Assembly: GCA_963789785.1 (NCBI GenBank)
Contig: CAWBNC010000043.1
Location: forward strand, 180,964-244,963
Direction: 5' to 3'
Source: JAEULH01 sp963789785
GTDB taxonomy: Bacteria; Pseudomonadota; Alphaproteobacteria; Rhodospirillales; Defluviicoccaceae
DNA: 64,000 nt
Shown: piece after piece, positions 47,150 to 58,908 of the stretch
Layout of the letters: the number at the start of each line of letters is the position of its first letter
How positions within the stretch are numbered: the first letter of the stretch is position 1
Position numbers and translations under genes: made by a program
Notes under the pieces: model-generated
Database searches by the model: none
Seen by the model: only the letters and a program-made list of their open reading frames with translations
What the model was told of the DNA's origin: nothing

Positions 47150-48033
47150 TCGGTCGCAAGCTCCTCGCCAAGTTGCCGATCGAGCGCTTCCGCCACCCGC
47201 CGCCCGTCGTCGCGGTCGTTCCCTTGAGCGGGATCATCGGCCGGCTCGGCCCGATCGCCCGCGGCCTGAATCTGCGCGGGCTCGCCGGAACGCTGGAGCG
47301 TGCGTTCTCGCTGGCCGACGTCGCCGCGGTGGCGCTTGCCGTCAATTCGCCGGGCGGCTCGCCGGTGCAGTCGGCCTTGATCGCCGGGCGGATTCGGGCG
47401 CTGGCGGCGGAGAAGAAGGTGCCGGTCTACGCCTTCGCCGAGGACGTGGCCGCTTCCGGCGGCTACTGGCTGCTCAGCGCCGGCGACGAGCTCTACGCCG
47501 ACGAGAGCTCCATCGTCGGCTCGATCGGCGTCGTCTCAGCGGGCTTCGGCTTTCCAGAGCTGCTAAAGCGCATCGGCGTCGAGCGGCGGGTCTACGCCTC
47601 GAGCGAGCACAAGGCCGGGCTCGATCCGTTCCGGCCCGAACGGCTCGACGAGGTCGAACACCTGCGCAGCGTCCAGGGCGACATCTACGACGCCTTCTGC
47701 GCCCAGGTCCGCGCCCGGCGCGGCGACCGGCTCAGGGGCGACGAGGCCGAGCTTTTCAGCGGCCGGTTCTGGAGCGGGCGCAAGGCGCTTGAGCTCGGCC
47801 TGATCGACGGCATCGGCGATCTGCGCTCCGTGATGCGCGACCGCTTCGGCGACAAGGTCAAGCTCCGCGTGGTCGGCGGCCGCCAGCCGTGGTGGCGCCG
47901 GCGGATCGGCCTGGTGACCGGGCAGGGCGTCGGAGGAGATGGAGGCAACGCTGCCGCCGTTGCGGGCGAACTTCTCGCCGCCGTTGAAGCCGCGCTGGAA
48001 GAGCGGACACTGTGGCAACGCTACGGGCTGTAG
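47146..48033 (+). CDS. S49 (SppA-like) signal peptide peptidase
   Basis: A 295-residue serine protease of family S49. The nucleophile is Ser104 in VAASGGYW and the general base Lys156 in SSEHKAG, 52 residues apart, the same spacing as in Bacillus SppA. AVNSPGGSPVQSALI and SSIVGSIGVVSAGFG are also typical. Such short bacterial members cleave remnant signal peptides or membrane proteins. Frame intact. Its 3' 465 bp are repeated at 50415-50882. In related genomes the next gene is glyQ; here a 4-kb insert lies between. Confidence 0.9.
   Translation: MIGRKLLAKLPIERFRHPPPVVAVVPLSGIIGRLGPIARGLNLRGLAGTLERAFSLADVAAVALAVNSPGGSPVQSALIAGRIRALAAEKKVPVYAFAEDVAASGGYWLLSAGDELYADESSIVGSIGVVSAGFGFPELLKRIGVERRVYASSEHKAGLDPFRPERLDEVEHLRSVQGDIYDAFCAQVRARRGDRLRGDEAELFSGRFWSGRKALELGLIDGIGDLRSVMRDRFGDKVKLRVVGGRQPWWRRRIGLVTGQGVGGDGGNAAAVAGELLAAVEAALEERTLWQRYGL
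47568..48033 (+). repeat. Direct repeat copy 1 (S49 3' end)
   Basis: This 466-base stretch from GCGCATCGGCGTC to the stop codon recurs in the same direction at 50415-50882 with only scattered differences. It covers the region after the catalytic serine. Confidence 0.93.
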
Positions 48034-48501
48034 CGCGCCGTATCCATACAAGGTGTCCGATGACCGGTCACCGTTGCACGTCCCGCCGGAGCTGATGCGC
48101 TCGCTGGAGACCGCCGAAATCCACCTCATCCACATCGACGGATCCTGAATCATCCGTGGTCGTCGTGGCCGGCAGGGGGCGTGATCGTCGCCCCGCAGCG
48201 TCCCTGAAAGCTCGTTTCCGACACCACCGCCTCAATCGACTTGAATGACACCGATGGAGAACGGCGTTCCCTCGTTGCCAACGCCATCGTGGCGTTTTCG
48301 GCTCGGATAGCCGCGATTGCTGCGGCAAGCGAGCCCCACTCGCGGCACGCCGAGCGTATCAGCATCTCTCTCCTGCCCGAGCCAAGATTCTGCGGATCTC
48401 CAATAGATGCTATGGAACCGCTGCGTTAAAATTATCGCGAAACGTTGTTGCATAAGCGTAAGTCAGAAGAGGTAGATCTACTCCTAAATAGGGAGGGCAT
48501 G
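48034..48501. other. Region without a recognised gene, left part of the insert
   Basis: About 470 bases between the S49 stop and the multicopper oxidase. A short frame ending MRSLETAEIHLIHIDGS (to 48147) and one at 48241-48429 are open, but neither shows a known domain or ribosome-binding site. The GC content falls near 48400-48500, just ahead of the oxidase gene, where its promoter is likely. Confidence 0.45.
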
Positions 48502-50359
48502 ATGAAAGACATAACCACGCGCGATTATTACGGTGTTCAACACGACAAGGCGCCTAAATCGGAGTTTAGGGCGCACCATACCCGGCGAGATCTGCTCAAA
48601 ACAGGGCTCGCTGCAGGGATCGGCTTGTCCGCTCCATGGATCTGGACCAGCAAGAAGGCTCTTTCGGCACCACCAAACATCCCCGTTCCGCCGAACGTCA
48701 TCCTTCTCGATCCGATGACGGTGCCGAAGTTCGAGATTCCCTTGCCGGATGCTCTGAGCCCCGCGTTCAAATTTCCATCGAACACCACGGTGGGCGTCCA
48801 TCCGCTTACGCAGGACGTTGGCCTCAACGGCTTGAACGACCAGCCAAGCGAGACGCAGCTATACGGCTACGGTCAAGGCGCCGGAGATGCTACTTACCCA
48901 GGAAAGACCTTTGAAGTCACGGGCGGCGCTCATAGGGTGACGTGGCGCAACGACCTGACCGCCGGAACGCCACATTTTCTACCGCTCGACAACACGATCC
49001 ACACGGCGTGGACCGAGAACGGATCGCCCTTCTCGTTCCCGAACCAAGTGCCCATTGTGACCCACCTGCATGGCGGGCATACCGATGGTGCCTCCGATGG
49101 AAATCCCGAGATTGCGCAGATGCGGGCGCAAGGCGGCAGCATCACGTTCATGTACGACACCCAGCAAGCAGGTACGCTCTGGTACCACGACCACGCGCTC
49201 GGCATCACCCGGCTGAATGTCTACGCGGGCCTCGCCGGCTTCAACATCGTTCGCGACACGTTCGACACGGGCGATGCGGCCACAAACAACCCGAAACTTC
49301 CCGCCTACCCGTATGAACAGCTGATCGTCATTCAAGATCGCATGTTCACGGATGACTTCCAGCTCTACTACCCGTCGGATCCAACGACGGCTACCGAGCT
49401 GTTCGGCCCGGCGCAGTACCCCGACCCCACCATTTTGGCTGAGTTCTTCGGCGACCATATCCTCGTCAATGGTCAGGCGTGGCCGGTTCTCGACGTTGAG
49501 CCGCGCCTCTACCGGCTGCGCTTCCTGAATGGCTGCGATACTCGCTTTTTGAGAATGTCCATCAGCGGCCTCAGCTTTTCGGCCATCGGCACGGATCAGG
49601 GGCTGCTCGACGCACCGGTGGGCATCCAGGCGATCAGCATTGCCCCGGGCGAGCGGTTGGACGTGCTGGTTGACTTTTCAAAGAGCGGCCGGAAGAACCG
49701 TCGAACTCAAGAACAACGCACCGGGAACCTTCCGCCGACCCCTGGTCGTCAATCCGCAGACAACCGGCCGGATCATGGCGTTTCGCGTGGGAACCGCCGT
49801 AACAGACACCTCGAACAACGCCATTCCGGCGACACTCCGCGGAGGAGACGGGCAGCCGCCGGTGCTTGCTCCCGTGCCGGCCTTCAATTCGGCTATCCCG
49901 CCGGTCGGCGTATACATTCGTCAGGTTGTCCTTTACGAAGGAATGGACCCGCGCGGGCGCTTGCAGCCGGAACTGGGAACGCTGGAGGGCCCCTATGCCT
50001 GGGCCGACCCGACGACGGAAAACATCGCTTCCGGCGCAACGGAGGTTTGGGAGATCTACAACACGACTCCGGATACGCACCCGATCCATCTTCACCTGGT
50101 GGCCTTCCGGATCATCAACCGCCAGGGCATGGATGTGAAGAAGTTCGTACCGGGCGCTGGCCCCTTGCCGCCACCGCTCCGGGGCCAGCCCCAGAGACCG
50201 GCGCCGGAAGAGAACGGCCCGAAGGACACCGTGCAAGCTCAGCCGGGAACGGTCACCCGGATCATCGCAACGTTCGACAAGGTCGGCACCTGGGTCTGGC
50301 ACTGCCACATCCTGTCGCACGAGGACCACGAGATGATGCGCCGTTTCACGGTGGGGTGA
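48502..50359 (+). CDS. Tat-exported multicopper oxidase (one frameshift)
   Basis: About 619 residues. A twin-arginine signal HTRRDLLKTGLAAGIGLSAPWIW (RR at residues 28-29) sends the folded, copper-loaded enzyme to the periplasm. The four copper-ligand clusters are present: THLHGGHTDG, LWYHDHALG, HPIHLHLVAF and WHCHILSHEDHEMM. The three-domain layout resembles CotA-like and bilirubin-oxidase-like laccases, which oxidise metals, phenols or bilirubin and reduce oxygen to water. The second ATG (48502) fits the GGGAGGG site better than the first (48499). A single-base frameshift near 49685 is the only break. Codon and GC use are milder than in the neighbours, suggesting transfer. Confidence 0.9.
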
Positions 50360-50414
50360 GGTCGCGCCGAGGGATTGTCAGATGAGGCCCGCCCATGTGT
50401 CGGCGGAAGGCGAC

Positions 50415-50882
50415 GCGCATCGGCGTCGAGCGGCGGGTCTACGCCTCGAGCGAGCACAAGGCCGGTCTCGATCCGTTCCGGTTCGAACGGCTCGACGAGG
50501 TCGAACACCTGCGCAGCGTCCAGGGCGACATCTACGCCGCCTTCTGCGCCCAGGTCCGCGCCCGGCGCGGCGACCGGCTCAGGGGCGACGAGGCCGAGCT
50601 TTTCAGCGGCCGGTTCTGGAGCGGGCGCAAGGCGCTTGAGCTCGGCCTGATCGACGGCATCGGCGACCTGCGCACCGTGATGCGCGGCCGCTTCGGCGAC
50701 AAGGTCAAGCTCCGCGTGGTCGGCGGCCGCCAGCCGTGGTGGCGCCGGCGGATCGGGCTCGCGACCGGGCAGGGCAGCCGGTGGGCTGGAAGCAATGCCG
50801 CCGCTGTCGCGGGCGAGCTTCTCGGCGCCGTTGAAGCCAAGGCTGGAAGAGCGGACGCTGTGGCAGCGCAACGGGCTGTAGG
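50415..50882 (+). pseudogene. Duplicated 3' end of the S49 peptidase gene
   Basis: Encodes IGVERRVYASSEHKAGLDPFRFERLDEVEHLRSV onward, a near copy of residues 142-295 of the peptidase at 47146-48033. It lacks the half with the catalytic serine and has no start signal, so it is not a functional protease. A one-base insertion near the end (GCCAAGG against GCCGCG) shifts the last residues. The segment directly follows the multicopper oxidase gene (56 bp). Confidence 0.9.
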
Positions 50883-51171
50883 AGGCGAGCTTAGCGCCGC
50901 TTGATTGATCGCTTCTCGTAGGCTGCGCCGCCCTCGACGGCAACACCGCGGCGGTTTCGCCGGTACTGCTTCCGCGATCAATGAATGGCGCAGCATGACG
51001 CCGGGGATCCGGCGTGTCGCCCGGCGCGGGCACGAGCGGCCGCAGTTAACAGAACGCGAACATCGATGTATAATATTCGCTTCATGACCTGCTCCAAGCA
51101 GGGCCGATTCTGGCAGGTCAAGGGGCGGTCAGCAGGCGAGTTGAAAAACATCTTAGCGGGAGGATCACAAC

Positions 51172-51966
51172 ATGGCCGACATAGAGAAGAATGAGGATGG
51201 AAGAGGGTATAGCATTCTCACGGGTTCTGAGGATGACGTTATAAGCGTTAAGTTGAAGACGGAAGCAACGGAAATAACAATTTCATATTAACTGACGGAG
51301 GAGATGATACGATAAACATAAAGGGATTGCTTATAAATGGCGGTCCAACGCTCCCATTGGGGTGCAACTGGATATTGACCGGCAGCGGCAACGATGATGT
51401 ACAAATTAACGATGTCGTTGGCAATGACCATGTATTTCTTGGCTCTGGTGACGATACCGCCAGTCTCAGCTACGGGAATGACACAGCGTTTGGCGGCGAC
51501 GGAAGCGACACGATCGGCGGGGGCGAAGGCGACGACTGGATTTTTGGCGGCAGTGGCAATGACGGCAGATTGAGGGGCGGTGGCGGGGACGATTACATCT
51601 TTGGCGGCAACGGAGATGACTCTTTGATCCGAGTGAGGCAGAGGCTTGGAAGGAGGAGATGGAGACGACTCGATTTCTGGAGGTCGTGGCGACGACCTGC
51701 TCAATGGGGACGAAGGAAATGATCGTCTAGCTGGCGGACCGGGTGGGGATACTTTCTACTTCGATGGATCGGATGGCAAAGACACCATCACTGACTTTAA
51801 GAAGGGTAGCGATGATATTCGCATCTATACAACCGCGGAAGTCACGACAGAGGTGCAGGTCAACGGCGACACGTTGATTGCAGCGGGGGGTGTCGACCTA
51901 GCGGTGGTGCAGCATATGCAAGAACTCGTGGTGACGGCTGAGGCTGACTATATCCTCATTGCGTAA
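51172..51966 (+). CDS. Small RTX calcium-binding protein (two frameshifts)
   Basis: About 264 residues in the corrected frame, starting MADIEKNEDGRGYSILTGSEDDVISV behind GGGAGGA. Nonapeptide repeats follow: LTGSGNDDVQINDVVGNDHVFLGSGDDTASLS, GGDGSDTIGGGEGDDWIFGGSGND, GGGGDDYIFGGNGDDS and GGRGDDLLNGDEGNDRLAGGPGGDTFYFDGSDGKDTITDF, the last being the usual closing module. The end, VVTAEADYILIA, is a plausible type I secretion signal. Breaks lie near 51275 and 51640. Lower GC than its surroundings. Not a close copy of the two RTX genes at 35-39 kb. Confidence 0.78.
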
Positions 51967-52159
51967 GGTCGATAAGCCGTCCGTCGCCGAAGTCTGCCGC
52001 GTCCACTTTCTTCGGCTATGACGGATTGGTCGGCAAAAGCGGGATGACGCTGGGCAAGGCGCCCAAGGCGGTACCTGCGCTTGACCGGGTTCCGGACCCG
52101 ACGTTAAGGTCCGCCGCGCGGCGAACGTCCGGTAGCGGGGCCGTCGCGTCCCGGAAGGC

Positions 52160-53053
<894 letters not shown>

Positions 53054-53074
53054 CGCGTGCGGATCGCCTGAGCC

Positions 53075-55153
53075 ATGGCCGAGTTGCTGGTCGAAATTCT
53101 GAGCGAGGAAATCCCCGCGCGGATGCAGGCGCAGGCGACCGCCGATTTCGAGCGTCTCGTTCGCGCCGGGCTGGGCGAGGCGGATCTCGCCATTCGCCGA
53201 GGTCCGCCGGTTCGTCACGCCGCGCCGGCTGGCGCTGATCGTCGACGGCCTGCCGCTGGCCCAGCCGGACAGGACCGAGGAACGGCGCGGTCCGCGCGCC
53301 GATGCTCCGGACGCGGCAATCGCCGGCTTCCTCCGCTCCGTCGGCCTCGAGTCGCGGCGATCTGGAGGAACGCGAGACGGCCAAGGGCCGGTTCCTGTTC
53401 GCCGTGATCCAGACGCCAGGGCCGCGACGCGGGCGAGGTCATCGTCGAGGTTCTCGAACGCGCGCTGCGCGCGTTGCCGTGGCCCAAGTCGATGCGCTGG
53501 GGCGACCACGAGGCGCGCTGGGTCCGGCCGCTGCACGGACTGCTCTGCCGCTTCGAGGGCCGAACCCTGCCGCTGCGCTTCGGGCCGGTGATGGCCGGCG
53601 ACAGCACCCGCGGCCACCGCTTTCTCGCCCCCGACGCCTTCGCCGTGGAAGACGGCGACGACTATCTGCGCAAGCTCGCCGCGGCCAAGGTCATGGTCGA
53701 CCCGGACGAGCGCCGGCGGGTCATCGTCGGCCGAGGCCGAACGCCTCGCCGCGGGCGAGAACCTGACCATGCGCGCCGATCCGGGCCTGCTCGACGAGGT
53801 CGTCGGGCTGGTCGAATGGCCGGTGGTGATGGTCGGGCGGATCGACCGGCAGTTCATGGACGTGCCGGCGGAGGTGCTGGTCACGGCGATGCGCGCGCAC
53901 CAGAAGTATTTTTCCCTGGTCGACGGCGATGGCGTCCTCGCGCCCCGCTTTCCTCGTCGTCGCCAATACGCCCGGCGTCGACGGCGGCCGGGCGATCGTC
54001 GCCGGCAACGAGCGCGTGCTGCGCGCCCGTCTGGCCGACGCCAAGTTCTTCTGGGATCAGGATCGCCGCCAGACGCTCGCGGCGCGGGTCGAGACGCTGG
54101 CGGGCCGGGTCTTCCACGCCCGGCTCGGCTCGGACCTCGACCGGGTCGGCCGGATCGCCCGTCTCGCGCGCGCGACTTGCCGGTCGGCATCGGCGCCGAT
54201 CCCGAACTCGCCGGCCGCGCCGCGAAGCTGTGCAAGGCCGACCTGACCACCGGCATGGTCGGCGAATTTCCCGAACTGCAGGGCCTGATGGGCCGCTACT
54301 ACGCCCTTCACGACGGCGAGGACGCGGCCGTGGCCGAGGCCATCGCCGACCATTACGCGCCGCAGGGCCCGTCCGACCGCTGTCCGTCGGCGCCGGTCAG
54401 CGTCGCCGTTGCGCTGGCCGACAAGATCGACATGCTGGCCGGTTTCTTCGCCATCGGCGAGACCCCGACCGGATCGAAGGATCCCTACGCGCTGCGTCGC
54501 GCCGCGCTCGGGGTCATCCGCATGATCATCGAGAACGGCCTGCGTCTGGCGCTGCGCGCGGTCCTCGCCGAGGCCGTCGCCGGCTACCCGGACGAGGTTG
54601 GCGGCGCGCGCAGAGACGAGGTCGCCGAGGACGATCCTCGCCTTCATCGCCGAACGGCTCAAGGTCCACCTGCGCGGCACACGGGGTGCGCCACGATCTG
54701 ATCGCCGCCGTCTTCGCCCTCGGCGGCGAGGACGATCTGGTTCGGCTGCTCGCCCGGGTCGACGCGCTTAAGGACTTTCTCGACACAGATGACGGTGCTA
54801 ATTTGCTGACCGCCTACAGGCGGGCGAGCAATATTGTCCGCATAGAAGAAAAGCGGGATGGGGCGTTATACGACGAGGAGGCGGACCCGGCGCTATTCGC
54901 GGAGCAGGAAGAGGCGCTGCTGCATCGGTCGCTGTTGCAGGCGCGACAGCGGATCGCCGAGGCTTTGACAGAGGAACGCTTCGCGGCGGCCATGGCCGCG
55001 CTCGCCGATCTTCGCCGGCCGGTCGACACCTTTTTTGACACCGTAACGGTCAACTGCGCCGATGCGCGGCTTCGGGCCAATCGGTTGAAGCTGCTTTCGC
55101 AGATCCGGTCGGCTCTCGGAGGGGTGGCGGAGTTTTCACAGGTCGAGGGATAG
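53075..55153 (+). CDS. glyS: Glycyl-tRNA synthetase beta subunit (about eight frameshifts)
   Basis: About 690 residues in the corrected frame, starting MAELLVEILSEEIPARMQ, the diagnostic GlyS start, with EVRRFVTPRRLALIVDGLP and LPWPKSMRWGDHEARWVRPLHGLLCRF following. AMRAHQKYFSL, NERVLRARLADAKFFWDQDRR, LCKADLTTGMVGEFPELQGLMGRYYA and ADKIDMLAGFFAIGETPTGSKDPYALRRAALGVIRMI are all conserved. The C-terminal tRNA-binding part is in one frame from about 54690. Breaks lie near 53200, 53350, 53425, 53735, 53950, 54175, 54600 and 54685. It starts 21 bp after glyQ. Confidence 0.93.
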
Positions 55154-55162
55154 GACGAAGCC

Positions 55163-57848
55163 ATGACGAAATGGGTTTACACCTTCGGGGACGGCAAGGC
55201 CGAAGGCGGGGCGAAGGACAAGAACCTGCTCGGCGGCAAGGGCGCCAACCTGGCCGAGATGAGCAGCATCGGCATTCCGGTGCCGGCGGGTTTCACGATC
55301 TCGACCGAGGTCTGCACCCACTTTACGTCGAGAACGACAACACGTATCCGGAGGGCCTGAAGGAACAGGTCGCGGTCGCCCTCGCCGAGGTCGAAAAGAT
55401 CATGAGCGCCAAGTTCGGCGCCGACAGCGGACCGCTGCTGCTTGCTCTCCGTGCGCTCGGGCGCGCGGGCGTCGATGCCGGGCATGATGGACACCGTTCT
55501 CAACCTCGGTCTGAACGACGAGACGGTGAAGACGCTGACCAAGAACACCGATGACGCGCGCTTCGCCTTCGACAGCTACCGCCGTTTCATTCAGATGTAT
55601 TCGAACGTCGTGCTTGGGGTCGAGACGCACAATTTCGAGACCCTTCTCGAGGAGCACAAGGAAAAGGTCGGCAAGACCCTGGACGTCGAGCTGACCGCCG
55701 ACGACTGGAAAGATCTGATCGGCAAGTACAAGGAAGAGATCCGCAAGCACATCGGCAGGGACTTTCCGCAGGATCCCCACGAGCAATTGTGGGGCGCCAT
55801 CGGCGCGGTTTTCGGCAGCTGGATGAACAAGAGGGCGATCACCTACCGCAAGCTGAACAACCTGCCGGACCACTGGGGAACGGCGGTCAACGTTCAGGCG
55901 ATGGTCTTCGGCAACATGGGCGATGACTCGGCGACCGGCGTGTGTTTCTCGCGCAATCCGTCGACGGGCGAGAACGCCTTCTATGGCGAGTACCTGGTCA
56001 ACGCCCAGGGCGAGGACGTCGTCGCCGGCATCCGCACCCCTCAGCCGCTGTCTCTCGCCGAGAAGGCCACGATGGAGTCCGACCTGGCGGCGATGGAGGA
56101 GGTCCTGCCGCCGCTCTATACCGAGCTGGTCAGCTACCGCGACCGGCTGGAGAAGCACTACCGCGACATGCAGGACATGGAGTTCACCATCCAGAAGGGT
56201 AAGCTCTGGATGCTGCAGACCCGCAACGGCAAGCGCACCGCGTCATCGGCCTTGAGGATCGCGGTCGAGATGTGCCAGTCCGGGCTGATCGACAAGAAGG
56301 AAGCGGTGAGCCGGGTCGAGCCGGCCCAGCTCGACCAGCTCCTGCATCCGATGATCGATCCCAAGGCGCATAAGGAGGTTCTCGGCAAGGGCCTGCCGGC
56401 CTCGCCGGGCGCGGCTTCGGGACAGATCGTCTTTACCGCCGATGACGCCGAGGCCTGGACCAAAGCCGGCAAGAAGGTGATCCTTACCCGCATCGAGACC
56501 TCGCCCGAGGACATTCACGGCATGCACGCCGCCGAGGGCATTCTGACCACGCGCGGCGGCATGACCAGTCACGCCGCGGTCGTCGCCCGCGGGATGGGCA
56601 CGCCCTGCGTCGCCGGCGCCGGCGAGCTGCGCGTCGACTATAAGGCGAAAACGCTGACCGTCGGCAACACGGTGCTGAACGAAGGCGACGCGATCACCCT
56701 CGACGGCTCGACCGGCCAGGTGCTCAAGGGCGACGTGCCGAAGATTCAGCCCGAAGTCAGCGGCTCCTTCGGCACGCTGATGGGGTGGGTGGACGAGATC
56801 CGCACCATGAAGGTCCGGGCCAATGCCGAAACTCCGCTCGACGCCAGCACCGCGCGCAAGTTCGGCTGCGAGGGCATCGGCCTGTGCCGGACCGAGCACA
56901 TGTTCTTCGACCCGGAGCGGATCATCAACGTCCGCCAGATGATCGTCGCGCGTGACGAGAAGGAGCGTCGCGCGGCCCTCGACAAGCTGCTGCCGTATCA
57001 GCGCCAGGACTTCGTCGAGCTGTTCTCGATCATGGAAGGGCTGCCGGTGACCATCCGTCTGCTCGACCCGCCGCTGCACGAGTTCCTGCCGCACTCCGAC
57101 GCTGATATGGCGGAGGTCGCCAAGGCCGCTGGCGTCGACCTCGAGATGGTGAAGCAGCGCGCCCAGCAGCTTCATCGAGTCCAACCCGATGCTCGGCCAT
57201 CGTGGTTGCCGCCTCGGCGTCACGTACCCTGAGATCTACGAGATGCAGTGCCGGGCCATCTTCGAGGCGGTGGCGGAGACGAAGAAGCAGGGCAAGCCGG
57301 TGCTGCCCGAGGTCATGATCCCGCTGATCGCGACCAAGGCCGAGTTCGACCGGCTGAAGACCATGGTCGACCGGGTGGCCGGCGAAGTCATGGAGGCGAC
57401 GGGGACGAAGTTCGAGTATCTCGTCGGCACCATGATCGAACTGCCGCGCGCGGCACTGGTCGCCGACAAGATCGCCGAGGGCGCTCAGTTCTTCAGCTTC
57501 GGCACCAACGACCTGACCCAGACGACCTATGGGCTGTCGCGCGACGACGCGGCCAACTTCCTGGTGCCCTATCAGGAGCTGGGCGTGCTGCCGAACGATC
57601 CGTTCCAGACCCTCGATCAGGAAGGGGTGGGCGAGCTGGTCAGGATCGCGGTCGAACGGGGTCGCAAGACCCGGCCGGACATCAAGCTCGGCATTTGCGG
57701 CGAGCACGGCGGCGACCCGGCTTCGGTGCACTTCTGCCACGACGTCGGCCTGAACTATGTCTCGTGCTCGCCCTATCGCGTGCCGATCGCGCGGCTGGCG
57801 GCGGCGCATGCGGCAATGGGCACCGGCGGGGCCAGCACGACGGCGTAA
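55163..57848 (+). CDS. ppdK: Pyruvate, phosphate dikinase (three frameshifts)
   Basis: About 895 residues in the corrected frame. It interconverts pyruvate, ATP and phosphate with PEP, AMP and pyrophosphate. WVYTFGDGKAEGGAKDKNLLGGKGANLAEM opens the ATP-grasp domain, then SVRSGARASMPGMMDTVLNLGLND. The phosphohistidine swivel is ILTTRGGMTSHAAVVARGMGTPCVAG, and the PEP/pyruvate barrel has GCEGIGLCRTEHMFF, NPMLGHRGCRLGVTYPEIYEMQ and FFSFGTNDLTQTTYGLSRDD. Breaks near 55320 (a missing C), 55440 and 57175 (an extra C). It follows glyS by 9 bp and is ended by a strong terminator, so glyQ-glyS-ppdK form one unit. Confidence 0.95.
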
Positions 57849-57874
57849 CGGCGTCGCCTCAAGGTTACGACCGC

Positions 57875-57905
57875 ACGGGAGGGCTTCGGCCCTCCCGTTT
57901 CGTTT
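57875..57905 (+). terminator. Rho-independent terminator after ppdK
   Basis: A perfect ten-pair stem ACGGGAGGGC / GCCCTCCCGT with a TTCG tetraloop, followed by TTTCGTTT. It lies 27 bases after the ppdK stop. Confidence 0.92.
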
Positions 57906-58036
57906 GTGATGGATTTCCTTAAGGCCGCTGTCAGACTCGATTTGGACTTTTCAACTATCGGAAAAGCACACTCTGACCGGCGGCCCGCGAATTCAACATC
58001 GAAACATAGAGAGCAACAAACAAAAAGGGAGAAATC

Positions 58037-58492
58037 ATGAAACCAGCCATCACAAACGCACTCATGTGCGTCGTTATGGTGGCAACGCTGGGCATTGGCA
58101 CAACGGCCAGAGCACAAACGGAGAAACCAAAACATTTTTCTCCCAGCGAACTCAGCAGCCGCATGCTGGATCGGCGCGCTGTGGAAGCCGTCATCTGGGG
58201 CCTGCCGCTGGTGGGCCAGCACGCTGTGAGGCAGGCCGCCTTCCGTGACGGCAAGGCGAACTTAAACGACATCGTCTGGTGGCCCAAGGGGAGTTGGAAG
58301 AACCAGTCGCCCACACCCAACGTCAACACGCGCTACATGTATTTCTTCATAAACACCAAGCAGGATGGCCCGGTGGTGGTGGAACTGCCGCCCGCCGTCC
58401 CCGGAGCCAGCTTCTACGGCACCATCGAAGACCCGGAGCAGGCGATTATGGACAAGAGCTGGAAGTTGCCGGACATCGAGCAAGTGAAATGA
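58037..58492 (+). pseudogene. DUF1254-type exported protein, N-terminal remnant
   Basis: A 151-residue open frame with a signal peptide (ITNALMCVVMVATLGIGTTARA) and the start of a DUF1254 domain: LDRRAVEAVIWGLPLVGQHAVRQAAFRDGKANLNDIVWWPKGSWKNQSPTPNVNTRYMYFFINTKQDGPVVVELPPAVPGASFYGTIEDPEQA. Complete family members are over 400 residues and continue into DUF1214; here the frame stops after DIEQVK and the rest is missing. The gene is AT-richer than its surroundings and seems a foreign remnant. It may still yield a short exported protein. Confidence 0.7.
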
Positions 58493-58531
58493 ACAACACA
58501 GCAATACAACCAACAAAGGCACAACCGACCA

Positions 58532-58883
58532 CTGTATGAGCCGATCGGATCGGTTATGAAACGCGCGGGCTGTCCCGAAAGCTCTCGGGACGGCAAGCCG
58601 TTTCTGACCAAGGAGCCCAAGTTATTGCTGAATGACAACAATGCCGGCAAGGCCGAGGGCATCCACCTGATGATCGGCCGCCGTCCGCATGCGGCGTTCG
58701 GCAATTCCCAGATGCTGGAGTAAGTATACCAGGGCCGGCGACGGCGCACGGCTGGCCCATGCTGGTGCTGCACGACGATGCCGAGCGCGAGTATGCCTAC
58801 AGAGGAGGCCCGGGTTTTACCGTAGGCGCATTCAGGGGGCAGGAATCCCCCGGCGCGCGGTTCGGCAGGCCGGCCGGGCGTTA
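58532..58883 (+). pseudogene. HAD-superfamily phosphatase, C-terminal remnant
   Basis: LYEPIGSVMKRAGCPESSRDGKPFLTKEPKLLLNDNNAGKAEGIHLMIGRRPHAAFGNS, then after a break MLVLHDDAEREYAYRGGPGF. The segment NDNxGKAxGIxxxIGRRPxAAFGNS and LVxHxDAEREYAY are those of the C-terminal end of a periplasmic HAD-type phosphatase. The catalytic DxD half is absent and the frame is broken around 58722 and 58770. It follows the DUF1254 remnant closely; the two probably belonged to a larger segment that has decayed. Confidence 0.65.
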
Positions 58884-58908
58884 AACGCCGGCGAACAATG
58901 TCAGTGGC

